Assembly: GCA_021740625.1 (NCBI GenBank)
Contig: JAIOZK010000006.1
Location: forward strand, 62,001-126,000
Length of the DNA stretch: 64,000 nt
From: Bacteroidales bacterium
GTDB taxonomy: Bacteria > Bacteroidota > Bacteroidia > Bacteroidales > JAIOZK01
Reading direction: 5' to 3'
Position 1 is the first letter of the stretch. Each line of letters opens with the position of its first letter. Made by a program: the position numbers and the translations under genes. The notes beneath the pieces are model-generated. The model was not told where the DNA came from and ran no database searches. It saw nothing but the letters and a program-made list of their open reading frames with translations. This document shows positions 37,718-46,685 of the stretch, piece by piece.

Positions 37718-38443
37718 ATGTCTGATCTTACAAATCAAATTGTTTTTGATTTTCAGGAGGGAGAAACCTTGCTGATCAACAAACCGCTCGATTGGACCTC
37801 CTTCAATGTGGTATCCAAAATACGTTACATCATCAGGCATAATACGGGGATCAAAAAGATCAAGGTGGGTCATGCCGGAACACTGGATCCCAAAGCCACC
37901 GGACTTCTAATTATTTGTACCGGGCGCAATACCAAAAAGATACAGCAATACCAGGACAGCGACAAGGATTATACAGGTTCCTTCCTGCTGGGAAAATCCA
38001 CACCCTCATTTGATACCGAAACGGATATCGACCATGAATATCCAATCACTCATATTCATGAAGAGCTCATCCGGGAAACCGCTCAAAAATTCCTGGGTGA
38101 ACAGGAACAGATACCGCCCATCTTTTCAGCCATACAGGTAAAGGGGAAAAGAGCTTATAATTACGCAAGGAACAAAGAACAACTGGAACTAAAAGCACGA
38201 AAGATCCATATTCATGAATTCCAAATTGAAAAAGTTGATGTGCCGTCAATAACTTTTCGTATCCTATGCTCCAAAGGAACTTACATAAGATCGCTCGCCA
38301 GGGATTTCGGCAAGGCCCTCTCAAGTGGAGCATATTTATCTTCACTCTGTAGAACACGCATAGGTGAGTTTAAGCTGGAAGATGCCATGGAAATTTCAGC
38401 CTTTGAGGAAATAATTAAGAAACTTTATGCAAATCGCACTTGA
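37718..38443 (+). CDS. truB: tRNA pseudouridine(55) synthase TruB
   Basis: 241 residues from the ATG at 37718, 2 bases after uppP; an in-frame extension upstream lies inside uppP and is rejected. The opening LLINKPLDWTSFNVVSKIR and the catalytic motif KVGHAGTLDPKATGLL with the nucleophilic aspartate are exact for TruB, which makes pseudouridine 55 in the T-loop. RILCSKGTYIRSLARDFG follows. A C-terminal PUA domain is short or absent, usual for this phylum. Confidence 0.94.
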   Translation: MSDLTNQIVFDFQEGETLLINKPLDWTSFNVVSKIRYIIRHNTGIKKIKVGHAGTLDPKATGLLIICTGRNTKKIQQYQDSDKDYTGSFLLGKSTPSFDTETDIDHEYPITHIHEELIRETAQKFLGEQEQIPPIFSAIQVKGKRAYNYARNKEQLELKARKIHIHEFQIEKVDVPSITFRILCSKGTYIRSLARDFGKALSSGAYLSSLCRTRIGEFKLEDAMEISAFEEIIKKLYANRT

Positions 38444-38478
38444 CAAGCGCTATGCTTTTGTATTAATTTCGTGAAGCA

Positions 38479-38509
38479 TTGAAAATCACCGCATTTTTTT
38501 TTACCTTTG
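38479..38509 (+). promoter_or_regulatory. Promoter of queA-ispD
   Basis: TTG at 38479-38481, 20 bases spacing and TACCTTTG at 38502-38509 fit the Bacteroidota -33/-7 promoter. It ends 28 bases before the queA ATG. Confidence 0.6.
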
Positions 38510-38537
38510 CGGGCTTTTAAAAATCAGGGACAGACAT

Positions 38538-39587
38538 ATGAAGTTATCACAATTTCGTTTCCAATTACCTCCGGAATTGATCGCCAATGAACCACCTGAC
38601 AACAGGGATGAATCAAGGATGATGGTTTTGGACAGGAAGAGCGGCAAGATTGAGCATAAAATTTTCAAGGATATTTTGGATTATTTTGACGATGGTGATG
38701 TTTTCGTCATCAACAATACCAAGGTTTTCCCTGCACGCCTATACGGGACCAAGGAGAAGACCGGTGCCAAAATTGAAGTTTTCCTGCTGCGCGAATTAAA
38801 CCGTGAAACAAGATTATGGGATGTGCTGGTTGACCCTGCCAGGAAAATCAGGATCGGTAACAAACTCTACTTCGGGGAAGACGAAACACTGGTCGCCGAG
38901 GTAATCGATAACACCACCTCCCGCGGAAGAACGTTGCGTTTCCTGTATGACGGACCTTATGAAGAATTCAAACGTTCCATACAGGAACTGGGACAAACAC
39001 CATTACCCAAACTCCATAAAAGACCGGTTGTTCCGGAAGATGAAGAAAGATACCAGACCATTTATGCCAAACATGAAGGGGCAGTGGCAGCACCCACGGC
39101 TGGCCTTCACTTCAGCCGCGAATTGATGAAAAGGCTGGAATTGCTTGGCGTTAACTTTGCAGAGATCACCCTGCATGCCGGACTGGGTAACTTCCGCAAT
39201 ATCGAAGTGGAAGACCTGACCAAACACAAGATGGACTCGGAAGAAATGATGGTGGATATGCGGAATGCCGATTATATCAATCGTGCCAAAAACAATAAAC
39301 ATAAGGTCTGTGCCGTGGGTACAACCTCCATGAAAGCCCTCGAAACAGCCGTAACAATAACAGGAAAAGTAAAACCTTTTAAAGGTTGGACCAACAAATT
39401 CATCTTCCCACCCTATGATTTCAACGTGGCCGATGCCATGGTAACAAATTTCCACCTGCCGCAGTCTTCCATGATGATGATGGTATCTGCATTTGCCGGT
39501 TACGATTTTCTGATGGATGCCTATAAGCAGGCCGTAAAAGAAAAATATAAATTCTTTACTTACGGCGATGCCATGCTGATCGTTTAA
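38538..39587 (+). CDS. queA: S-adenosylmethionine:tRNA ribosyltransferase-isomerase
   Basis: 349-residue QueA, the usual length, which transfers the ribosyl part of SAM to 7-aminomethyl-7-deazaguanine at tRNA position 34 to give epoxyqueuosine. Recognised from the start [49 protein letters not shown] and the end [19 protein letters not shown]. The next gene, ispD, starts 2 bases after the stop region, so the two share a message. No other queuosine genes are in the window. Confidence 0.96.
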   Translation: MKLSQFRFQLPPELIANEPPDNRDESRMMVLDRKSGKIEHKIFKDILDYFDDGDVFVINNTKVFPARLYGTKEKTGAKIEVFLLRELNRETRLWDVLVDPARKIRIGNKLYFGEDETLVAEVIDNTTSRGRTLRFLYDGPYEEFKRSIQELGQTPLPKLHKRPVVPEDEERYQTIYAKHEGAVAAPTAGLHFSRELMKRLELLGVNFAEITLHAGLGNFRNIEVEDLTKHKMDSEEMMVDMRNADYINRAKNNKHKVCAVGTTSMKALETAVTITGKVKPFKGWTNKFIFPPYDFNVADAMVTNFHLPQSSMMMMVSAFAGYDFLMDAYKQAVKEKYKFFTYGDAMLIV

Positions 39588-39588
39588 A

Positions 39589-40272
39589 ATGTCCCGGAAA
39601 GAAAAATACCTGGTCATTGTTGCAGGCGGCACTGGAAAAAGAATGCAGTCGGCAATACCCAAACAATTTCTCAGGCTTTTAGACAAACCTGTGCTGATGC
39701 ATGTTTTTGATAGATTTTACGCATGGGATCCAGGATTTAAATTCATACTTGTGCTGCCAGGAAAGCATATAGATCACTGGAAAAAACTAATTGAGGAATA
39801 TGATTTTCGTATCCCCCACATCACCCTTGCCGGGGGAAAGGAAAGATTTGAATCGGTGCAAATTGGATTAAATGCTATTGATGCTCCTGTAGGGTTCGTA
39901 GGCATTCACGACGGGGTACGTCCGCTGGTGACAAACCAACTGATACAGCGTGTTTTTGAAAATGCTGAGCAACTGGGTAACGCAGTTCCGGTAGTTCCTG
40001 TCAGGGAATCGGTGAGATGGATGGAAAAAGATCAAAGCAAGATTCTCGACCGTTCAAAAATAAGACTGGTCCAAACACCCCAGGTATTTGACCTGGCTTT
40101 GATCAAAGAGGCTTACCGGCAGGATTACAGGCCGGAATTTACCGATGATGCAACTGTTTTGGAATCCGCAGGATATAAAATCAATTTGGTGGAAGGGGAT
40201 CCGGCCAATATCAAAATAACAGAAACTGTTGATCTGAAAATGGCCGGGTATCTGATCTCAAGCCAGGGATAA
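39589..40272 (+). CDS. ispD: 2-C-methyl-D-erythritol 4-phosphate cytidylyltransferase
   Basis: 227-residue nucleotidyltransferase of the MEP isoprenoid pathway. The glycine-rich CTP-binding loop is VAGGTGKRMQSAIPKQFLRL at residues about 10-29; IHDGVRPLV and the late VQTPQVFDLALI, TDDATVLE and EGDPANIKIT are exact for IspD. It follows queA directly in one transcript. Presence of the MEP pathway fits the phylum. The convergent gene at 40275 ends 2 bases away. Confidence 0.95.
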   Translation: MSRKEKYLVIVAGGTGKRMQSAIPKQFLRLLDKPVLMHVFDRFYAWDPGFKFILVLPGKHIDHWKKLIEEYDFRIPHITLAGGKERFESVQIGLNAIDAPVGFVGIHDGVRPLVTNQLIQRVFENAEQLGNAVPVVPVRESVRWMEKDQSKILDRSKIRLVQTPQVFDLALIKEAYRQDYRPEFTDDATVLESAGYKINLVEGDPANIKITETVDLKMAGYLISSQG

Positions 40273-40274
40273 AA

Positions 40275-40937
40275 TCATATATCAAACAATAACCCCAGTT
40301 CAAAACGGATCCCACTCCAATCCGGAACATATTTGCCTTTCCGGAAAGTATACATCTGCTGATAATAACCCAGACTGGTAAACAAACCCATCTTATTGCT
40401 GAAAGGATAAACACCCATTGCACCTGCTTCCAGCCCGAGATGCTTTGTTCCTGCACTACTCTTTGAAGTGCCCGATTCACCATAAACATTGATCTCCTCA
40501 ATAAATTTAATTTTGGTGAAATAAGAAGACAATTGCTGGTACAGCCCAAGCTTCAAGTGTTTTCCCTGATGAAAAAAGGTCCCGTATTTAAGGGCAAAAG
40601 AAAATGCGTTCAGTTTAACATCCAAGTTGTATTCTCCTGAATAATCCTGGTAATTCAGCCTCGAACCTGTTGAATAAAAAGCATATTCAATTTCGAAATA
40701 ATCCTGCTCGTTTTTGCCGTGTTTTCTGAGTGCCAGGTGATAATTCAGGTAAGGGGGAAAATCATTAAAGGTCTTAACATCAACAGGGATAAAGATTTTT
40801 GCAAAGTTTACATATTCCGACATCTCTTTCATATTGTAGCTTCCAACTCCACTTCCTATCCTTCCTATGTATGTTTGTGAAGTTACTGATTCAAGCGGGA
40901 AAATTGTCATGAATATCAAAAGGACCTGTATTCGCAT
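40275..40937 (-). CDS. Exported protein, probably small outer-membrane barrel
   Basis: 220 residues with a signal peptide (MRIQVLLIFMTIFPLESVTSQ). The rest consists of alternating hydrophobic strands: YLNYHLALRKHGKNEQDYF, LNAFSFALKYGTFF, HLKLGLYQQLSSYF, LGLEAGAMGVYPF, and a final strand IRFELGLLFDI ending in an apolar residue, as in outer-membrane barrels of about 8-10 strands. No family was recognised. It follows the lipoprotein gene on the minus strand by 2 bases, so the pair is almost certainly an operon and the two proteins may form a surface complex. Confidence 0.6.
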   Translation of the reverse strand: MRIQVLLIFMTIFPLESVTSQTYIGRIGSGVGSYNMKEMSEYVNFAKIFIPVDVKTFNDFPPYLNYHLALRKHGKNEQDYFEIEYAFYSTGSRLNYQDYSGEYNLDVKLNAFSFALKYGTFFHQGKHLKLGLYQQLSSYFTKIKFIEEINVYGESGTSKSSAGTKHLGLEAGAMGVYPFSNKMGLFTSLGYYQQMYTFRKGKYVPDWSGIRFELGLLFDI

Positions 40938-40939
40938 GA

Positions 40940-42784
40940 TTAAAAATTTATTGGATAATAATAAGCGCCAGTAAATAGTTTCGAATCAAGAAGACATGGG
41001 TAGTAAGCGGGATAGCCTGCATTTAATTCTTTGATCAGGCCGCCACCCTCCGGATCATAAAACTGGTATTTACCAGTTGTGTGATTGCTTCCTACCAGAT
41101 ACCCACTTACCGGATCTATATTGGAAATCCGCTCTGAAGAAGATGTGAATGATCGGATCATTGACTGATCCTCACATTTGTATATACTGATTTCCTGCCC
41201 GGTAGTAAGGCAGTAATATTGATCGTCCGATTTATCCGGTATAAAATATACATTGCGAAAATTATTTCCAAGGTAGATACTCCGGACAACTTCTGAATCC
41301 TGAACCTGATAAAGATAAGTGTCGTATTCGGGATGTTCCCAGGTGATGAAATAGCTGCCTGAGGGAGAAATAAAAATCTTACTGACATCTGGTGAGAGTG
41401 AAGCGCTTTCGATAAAAAGCATATCCCCGGTGTTGACATCATAACCAAGAATATTACCATCGCTCAAAATACCGACAAGTATGCCATTATCAGCAACATC
41501 CACCTGGTTTAGTTTTGCATAATAACCGATAAGATTTGATACATCGATGTTCTCATATTCATTCAGGTCACTCGGGTTGAATATCCTGATAATATTATGA
41601 AAGACAGTTGACTGTATAAGGTGATCATTGTTGGGAGATACACAGATATCGCGGGGTCTTTCATTACCCTGGGTGTTTTGTTCCAGCGTTACAGATAATG
41701 CATCATATTGATATATTTCATCATAAGAAACAGCATATAATTTCTGGGGATGACTGAGGGTATATGCAAACTGTTCTGCAGGTATGCCCAGGTGTTTACC
41801 GGGCAAAAGCTCTGCGTTGTGCACCAAATATCCTGATGGTAACGACTTGCTGCTGTCACCATACCAGTATAGCCTGTAATGGTATGGAGTGAACAGCCCT
41901 CCTTCTATTGAAAAACTGGTATCAGATGGATCGGATGTATGATAGAGAATACTGTCAGGTGAAAAGGAGGTAATTTGCAATTCATATTGATTCAGATTTG
42001 CATACAATGAGCAGGCATTCCATGAATAGCTAATGTTATAATCCTCATCAACTTCCATGTTCAAATTTGGTGTTGGATAATCAATCAGTATTGATTCGGA
42101 ACTGGCTCCGTATCCTTCGCTGTATGATTCAACCGTGATGCTGTAATATGCCCATTCTCCCAGATATGTGGAATCTATATACCAGTTCTGATCCCGATCA
42201 TAAATCAACAAATGTCCGTCGGCATCAGGACCGTTTTGGGGATGCCAGCTTCTCGAAAGCCGGTAATTTTTAAAGTTGAGTTGTTCATTTTTTTCCCAGC
42301 TAATTTTCAACCGGCCCTCCACCACACTGATATCAGTTATAGCAGATGGTATTGGTGCAGCGGTCTCCATTACAGCCCTCCAGGAATATTCAAAAACGTA
42401 GCCTTCAACACCAAGTGTATCAGCCAGGCTCCCACTCCCGCTGCTTGTATACAAGATCAGGTCAAGCTCATATATGCCAGCTTCAAAATTATAGGGATCA
42501 ATGACAAATGATCCTGGATTGGATCTGAGTTCATAATGCAACTCTTCATCTATATATAGTTCAGCTTTCAGAAGCCTTTTATCTCCGAGTTGAATATTAT
42601 AATTCAAATAGGAGGGTTTAAATATATAAAATACGCTGTCAGCGGGATCCAGATCAATTTGTATGAATGAGGAGTCAGGAGGTTTTACATCGGCAAGATA
42701 ATCTCCATGGGGCTGGTACTCACATCTGGTGAAGAAGATCACTGACATCAGCAGTGCCCCCATTAAAATCTGTATCGTTTTCAT
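40940..42784 (-). CDS. Large lipoprotein with Fn3-like and beta-propeller-like regions
   Basis: 614 residues. Lipoprotein signal MKTIQILMGALLMSVIFF followed by TRC (Cys21). The first part holds immunoglobulin-like strands, then an Fn3-like domain (ISVVEGRLKISWEKNEQLNFKNYRLSR) and possibly a second (YNISYSWNACSLYANLNQYEL). The last 270 residues show repeated strand sets with WD/YncE-like phrasing (LYAVSYDEIYQYDALS, RPRDICVSPNNDHLIQS, DVSKIFISPSGSYFITWEH), consistent with a beta-propeller. Family unknown; probably displayed at the surface and co-expressed with the barrel-like protein encoded 2 bases downstream. Confidence 0.62.
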   Translation of the reverse strand: MKTIQILMGALLMSVIFFTRCEYQPHGDYLADVKPPDSSFIQIDLDPADSVFYIFKPSYLNYNIQLGDKRLLKAELYIDEELHYELRSNPGSFVIDPYNFEAGIYELDLILYTSSGSGSLADTLGVEGYVFEYSWRAVMETAAPIPSAITDISVVEGRLKISWEKNEQLNFKNYRLSRSWHPQNGPDADGHLLIYDRDQNWYIDSTYLGEWAYYSITVESYSEGYGASSESILIDYPTPNLNMEVDEDYNISYSWNACSLYANLNQYELQITSFSPDSILYHTSDPSDTSFSIEGGLFTPYHYRLYWYGDSSKSLPSGYLVHNAELLPGKHLGIPAEQFAYTLSHPQKLYAVSYDEIYQYDALSVTLEQNTQGNERPRDICVSPNNDHLIQSTVFHNIIRIFNPSDLNEYENIDVSNLIGYYAKLNQVDVADNGILVGILSDGNILGYDVNTGDMLFIESASLSPDVSKIFISPSGSYFITWEHPEYDTYLYQVQDSEVVRSIYLGNNFRNVYFIPDKSDDQYYCLTTGQEISIYKCEDQSMIRSFTSSSERISNIDPVSGYLVGSNHTTGKYQFYDPEGGGLIKELNAGYPAYYPCLLDSKLFTGAYYYPINF

Positions 42785-42805
42785 GGATAAAATATACTGT
42801 ATGTT

Positions 42806-44752
42806 TTAATTCAATTCTTTCCTGTCCATAAAATTCTCCAGGCTTTCCGGATTGGCCAGGGCATCCTTGTTCTTTACATCCTGCCCGTGGATGATCTTTT
42901 TTACGGCCACCTCCACTTTCTTCCCGTTCAAAGTATAGGGAACATCCTTCGTTTCCAGGATCACAGCCGGCACATGCCGCGGACTGCAATTGCTCCTGAT
43001 CAGCTTTTTGATCTTGGTTTTAAGATCATCACCCAATTTAACACCGGTTTGTAACTTAACAAACAAAATTACCCTTTCGTCATCATCATAATGTTGTCCA
43101 ACCACGACCGAATCCGTAATTTCATCCATGTTTTCCACAACACTGTATATTTCTGAAGTCCCGATCCTGACCCCACTGGGATTCAGGGTAGCATCCGATC
43201 TGCCGAACATGGTAATCCCGCCGTGCTCACTGATCCTGATATAATCGCCATGGTGCCAGATACCCGGATATACTTCGAAATAAGCGGAATGATATTTTTT
43301 CCCTTCCGGATCGTTCCAGAAATAAATGGGCATAGACGGGAAAGCAGTTTTGCAAACCAGCTCACCCTGTTGCTCCACCACGGATTTGCCATTTTCATCA
43401 AAACAGTCTACATCCATTCCAAGTCCTTTGCACTGTATTTCCCCGCGATGAACCGGCAAGGTTGGACTTCCCAGCACAAAACAGGAAACGATATCAGTTC
43501 CACCTGCAATGGAAGACAGTTGAACATCCTTTTTCCATTCCCGGTATACATATTCGAAACTCTCATCCGAAAGTGGGGAGCCGGTGGAGGTGATCACCTC
43601 AAGTTTTGGAAAATCTGAAATCTCTCCTGGTTTGATTTCCGCTTCTTCAAGGCCAGCGATATATTTGGCGCTGGTACCAAAGACAGTGATGTCAAGTTCA
43701 TCCGCCATCTTCAGCAGAGCATCAGGAGCTGGATAAAAGGGGTTACCATCGTATAAAACAAGTGTAGCGCCCACGGCCAGGCTGCTCACCACCCAGTTCC
43801 ACATCATCCAGCCACAGGTGGTGAAATAGAATATGGTATCTTCCGCTTTCAGGTTGCAGTGTAATCTAAGTTCTTTCAGATGCTGGATCAAAGTGCCTCC
43901 TGCCGAATGTACTATGCTTTTGGGTAATCCGGTAGTACCCGAGGAATACATGATGTAGAGGGGATGATCGAAAGGAAGCTGTTCAAAGTGCATTTCCGCT
44001 TTGGCCGGTTGTACCAGGTCTTCCCAGGTCATGGCATTGGGAATGTCATCAACATTGCGGTTCCCGGTATATTCAAACAAGACTACTTTTTCTACAGATG
44101 GAAGTTTATCCAGGATGCCTTTGAGCTTTTCCTGTGAGTTGATTACTTTCCCTTTGTAATAATAACCGTCGGCGGCAAAGATCACCTTGGGTTCGATCTG
44201 ACTGAATCGATCGAGTACGCCTTTGATGCCGAAATCGGGTGAGGAGGAACTCCAGATGGCACCGATCGAAGCAGCAGCCAGCATGGCGATGATGGACTCG
44301 GGCATGTTGGGAACAAAACCAGCTACCCGGTCACCTTCTTTCACACCCAAGTTTCTAAGGCCTTCTGCCAGCCTGTGCACCTCATCAAAAAGTTCCCGGT
44401 AATTTATGGACTTCCTGACTTCATTCTCGCCCCAGAAAACGATGGCAGTATGGTCATCCCTTCTCGACAAAAGATTCTCAGCATAATTCAATTTTGAACC
44501 CTGAAACCATTTTGCACCGGGCATCTTTTTGGGATCATCCACCACTGTGTCATAAGCTTTTGAATGCTTTATGTTTGCATAATGCCAGAACTCACCCCAG
44601 AATTCAGCCGTGTTTTCAATGCTCCACTGATGCAAGTCATAATAATATTTAAATCCCTTGTTAAATTTCTCATTGACATGCATCATGAATTCATGCATTT
44701 GAGATTTACGGGATTTTTCTTTGTCGGGTTTCCACAAGGTTTTGTATGTCAT
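42806..44752 (-). CDS. Acetoacetate--CoA ligase (acetoacetyl-CoA synthetase)
   Basis: 648-residue acyl-adenylate enzyme of the acetyl-/acetoacetyl-CoA synthetase class; length and the specific sequences [21 protein letters not shown] and [28 protein letters not shown] identify the acetoacetate branch. The AMP-binding motif is [15 protein letters not shown], the late core [20 protein letters not shown] and the catalytic lysine lies in LNGKKVEV near the end. It activates acetoacetate, the product of HMG-CoA lyase, so it completes the leucine-type degradation locus that continues upstream on the same strand. Between it and that operon lie the tandem arrays and four-helix gene. Confidence 0.92.
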   Translation of the reverse strand: MTYKTLWKPDKEKSRKSQMHEFMMHVNEKFNKGFKYYYDLHQWSIENTAEFWGEFWHYANIKHSKAYDTVVDDPKKMPGAKWFQGSKLNYAENLLSRRDDHTAIVFWGENEVRKSINYRELFDEVHRLAEGLRNLGVKEGDRVAGFVPNMPESIIAMLAAASIGAIWSSSSPDFGIKGVLDRFSQIEPKVIFAADGYYYKGKVINSQEKLKGILDKLPSVEKVVLFEYTGNRNVDDIPNAMTWEDLVQPAKAEMHFEQLPFDHPLYIMYSSGTTGLPKSIVHSAGGTLIQHLKELRLHCNLKAEDTIFYFTTCGWMMWNWVVSSLAVGATLVLYDGNPFYPAPDALLKMADELDITVFGTSAKYIAGLEEAEIKPGEISDFPKLEVITSTGSPLSDESFEYVYREWKKDVQLSSIAGGTDIVSCFVLGSPTLPVHRGEIQCKGLGMDVDCFDENGKSVVEQQGELVCKTAFPSMPIYFWNDPEGKKYHSAYFEVYPGIWHHGDYIRISEHGGITMFGRSDATLNPSGVRIGTSEIYSVVENMDEITDSVVVGQHYDDDERVILFVKLQTGVKLGDDLKTKIKKLIRSNCSPRHVPAVILETKDVPYTLNGKKVEVAVKKIIHGQDVKNKDALANPESLENFMDRKELN

Positions 44753-44802
44753 ATTATTGATTGATTTGTCTGTTTGAGTCCGCGCATATATGCAGGTTAT
44801 TA

Positions 44803-44834
44803 TTGTTCAATTGTTCTACTGTTCGATTGTTAAA
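44803..44834 (-). repeat. Degenerate inverted array of the 8-bp repeat
   Basis: Four in-phase octamers TTGTTCAA, TTGTTCTA, CTGTTCGA and TTGTTAAA. These are imperfect reverse complements of TCGAACAA, the unit of the large array at 45349-45516. It lies on the other side of the four-helix-bundle gene, so that gene is bracketed by inverted copies of the same repeat family. Confidence 0.6.
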
Positions 44835-44891
44835 GCTTGCAGCCGAACTTCCTCTTACACATAAGTCTTTCCAATGTTAAATATACTTTTA

Positions 44892-45290
44892 TTATTCTTG
44901 TAATCTCAAATTTGTATATTTTATCAATTGATTTATCAACTTTGGTAGTTGATCGAGCTTGTCAAAAACAGAATGAAATTGTTCTTCGGATAAAATTTTG
45001 CGAGCTCTGCTTTTTTCACTCCAATCCTGGGATTCATAAATGGAACCTTTACTGATTCTATAAAACCTTATTTTATCCTTTTTTGAATATCGTCCAAAAC
45101 CTTCTGCTATATTGGCTGATATTGAATCAATAGATCGGACGAATTGCTTTCCAATTGTATCTTTGGCAAAATAATCCCAATTTAACACAATATCCCATAC
45201 TTCATTACTCAGTTGAAACGCATGCTTATAAGCATCAATATCATTTAGTTTCAAAAAATACTTCTGCTTTTCATTAATAATTGTTTTCAT
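44892..45290 (-). CDS. Four-helix bundle protein (S23/Avd-like family)
   Basis: 132 residues of the TIGR02436 four-helix bundle family, first known as ORFs in 23S rRNA intervening sequences and related to the Avd accessory protein of diversity-generating retroelements. The pattern is clear: LNDIDAYKHAFQLSNEVWDIV, FVRSIDSISANIAEGFGRYSKKDKIRFYRISKGSIYES, then a final helix. No reverse transcriptase or variable repeat is near, and no rRNA, so neither of those roles applies here. Function unknown; the genes are frequent and mobile-looking in Bacteroidota. AT-rich. Flanked by inverted arrays of an 8-bp repeat. Confidence 0.85.
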   Translation of the reverse strand: MKTIINEKQKYFLKLNDIDAYKHAFQLSNEVWDIVLNWDYFAKDTIGKQFVRSIDSISANIAEGFGRYSKKDKIRFYRISKGSIYESQDWSEKSRARKILSEEQFHSVFDKLDQLPKLINQLIKYTNLRLQE

Positions 45291-45348
45291 TTTGTGATGG
45301 TTTTCTTGTTTTCATTAATGGTGTATAATATTCAATACTTAATAAACC

Positions 45349-45516
45349 TCGAACAATCGAACAATCGAACAATCGAACAATCGAACAATCGAACAATCGA
45401 ACAATCGAACAATCGAACAATCGAACAATCGAACAATCGAACAATCGAACAATCGAACAATCGAACAATCGAATAATCGAACAATCGAACAATCGAATAA
45501 TCGAACAATCGAACAT
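45349..45516. repeat. Tandem array of 20 copies of an 8-bp unit
   Basis: Twenty contiguous copies of TCGAACAA (45349-45508) followed by one altered copy TCGAACAT. Units 16 and 19 read TCGAATAA; all others are identical. The array ends exactly at the first base of the stop codon of the acyl-CoA dehydrogenase gene, which reads from the other strand, and begins 58 bases before the four-helix gene start. Because 24 bases is a multiple of three, it creates open frames in several phases (spurious coding sequence). Such an exact array should change copy number by slippage. Confidence 0.95.
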
Positions 45517-46661
45517 CAACATCCAATATGCCGCGAAATCACCAGCCTTTGAATTTCCGATGTGCCTTCTCCGATCTGGAGCAGGCGCTGGTCGCGATAG
45601 AAGCGCTCGATGTCATAATCTTTCATCAAACCATAGCCCCCATGGATTTGAACGGCTTCGTCAGCTACTTCTCTGGCGATTTCTGAGCAATATAATTTGG
45701 CCATGGCCGATTCCTTGCCGAATGGCTTATCATTATCTTTCAGCCAGCAGGCTTTATAAAGAAGATTTCTTCCCAGTTCGATCTTCGTGGCCATATCAGC
45801 CAGCTTAAAAGCATTGACCTGAAATTTGATGATGGGTTTGCCAAACTGCTTTCTTTCCTGTGCATAATTAAAGGCCAGTTCATAGGCACCCTGTGCACAT
45901 CCCAGTCCCATGGCCGCGATGGAAAGCCGGCCGCTGTCGAGTGTGCTGAGCATGATGTGCGATCCTTCTCCAATCTCACCCAGCAGGTTGTCTTTGGGAA
46001 CGCGACAGTCATCGAAATAAAGTTCGGCGGTATCGGAAGCACGCCACATCATTTTGCCATGCATGCCCGCCCGCTTGAAACCGGGTGTATCTTTATCGAC
46101 GATAATGCAGGTGAATATTTTCTTTCCGTCCACCTCATCGGTTACGGCCTGCACGGTAGAACCGATCGACATATCCACGGAACCATTTGTAATAAAGATC
46201 TTGGATCCGTTGATCACCCATTCATCACCTTCCAGATGGGCTTTGGTTTTGGACCCACGACTATCGGAACCTGCATCGGGTTCTGTAAGGCCAAAACCCC
46301 AGAGTGCCTCACCGGTGCATAGTTTCGGAAGGTATTTTTGTTTCTGCTCTTCATTGCCATAGTAATAAAGTGGCCCGATTCCCAGAGAATTATGGGCTGC
46401 CAGCGTAGCGGCCTGGCTGCCGTCTATCCTGGCAATCTCTTCCACAGCAATGATGTACGAAAGATAATCCATGCCCTGTCCCCCGTATTCTTCGGGCAGG
46501 TACATGCCGAATAATCCCAATTCTCCCATCATGCTGGTCAGTTCAGGGGAGAACTCCGCTTTTTCGTCCAGTTCCTTTGCCCGGGGTTTTATTTCTCTTT
46601 CGGCAAAATCCCTGACCGAATCACGGATCATCTGTTGATCTTCAGTTAATTCAAAATTCAT
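45516..46661 (-). CDS. Acyl-CoA dehydrogenase (short/branched-chain type)
   Basis: 381-residue FAD-dependent dehydrogenase. Family signatures: GFGLTEPDAGSDS, WVINGSKIFITNG, HGGYGLMKDYDIERFYRD and QIGEGTSEIQR near the end. The catalytic glutamate sits at E365 in the EGTSE motif, as in short-chain and 2-methyl branched-chain enzymes; classical isovaleryl-CoA dehydrogenases have Ala or Gly here and their glutamate elsewhere. Its place in the operon predicts isovaleryl-CoA to 3-methylcrotonyl-CoA, but the active site points to a short-chain or 2-methylacyl-CoA ancestor. Starts 24 bases after the preceding gene. The stop codon touches the 8-bp array. Confidence 0.9.
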   Translation of the reverse strand: MNFELTEDQQMIRDSVRDFAEREIKPRAKELDEKAEFSPELTSMMGELGLFGMYLPEEYGGQGMDYLSYIIAVEEIARIDGSQAATLAAHNSLGIGPLYYYGNEEQKQKYLPKLCTGEALWGFGLTEPDAGSDSRGSKTKAHLEGDEWVINGSKIFITNGSVDMSIGSTVQAVTDEVDGKKIFTCIIVDKDTPGFKRAGMHGKMMWRASDTAELYFDDCRVPKDNLLGEIGEGSHIMLSTLDSGRLSIAAMGLGCAQGAYELAFNYAQERKQFGKPIIKFQVNAFKLADMATKIELGRNLLYKACWLKDNDKPFGKESAMAKLYCSEIAREVADEAVQIHGGYGLMKDYDIERFYRDQRLLQIGEGTSEIQRLVISRHIGC

Positions 46662-46685
46662 ATCAAAGGTTTGGATTTAATTAAT

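Noticed and set aside
44892-45290. Avd gene of a diversity-generating retroelement
   Set aside because: The protein is in the related four-helix family, but no reverse transcriptase, template repeat or variable repeat is nearby.
45349-45516. CRISPR array
   Set aside because: Units are 8 bp, directly joined, with no spacers and no cas genes.
45274-45526. Open frames on both strands through the 8-bp array (repetitive peptides such as NNRTIEQS and RLFDCSIV)
   Set aside because: The frames are open only because 24 bases of an octamer array lack stop codons in those phases; no start context or similarity.
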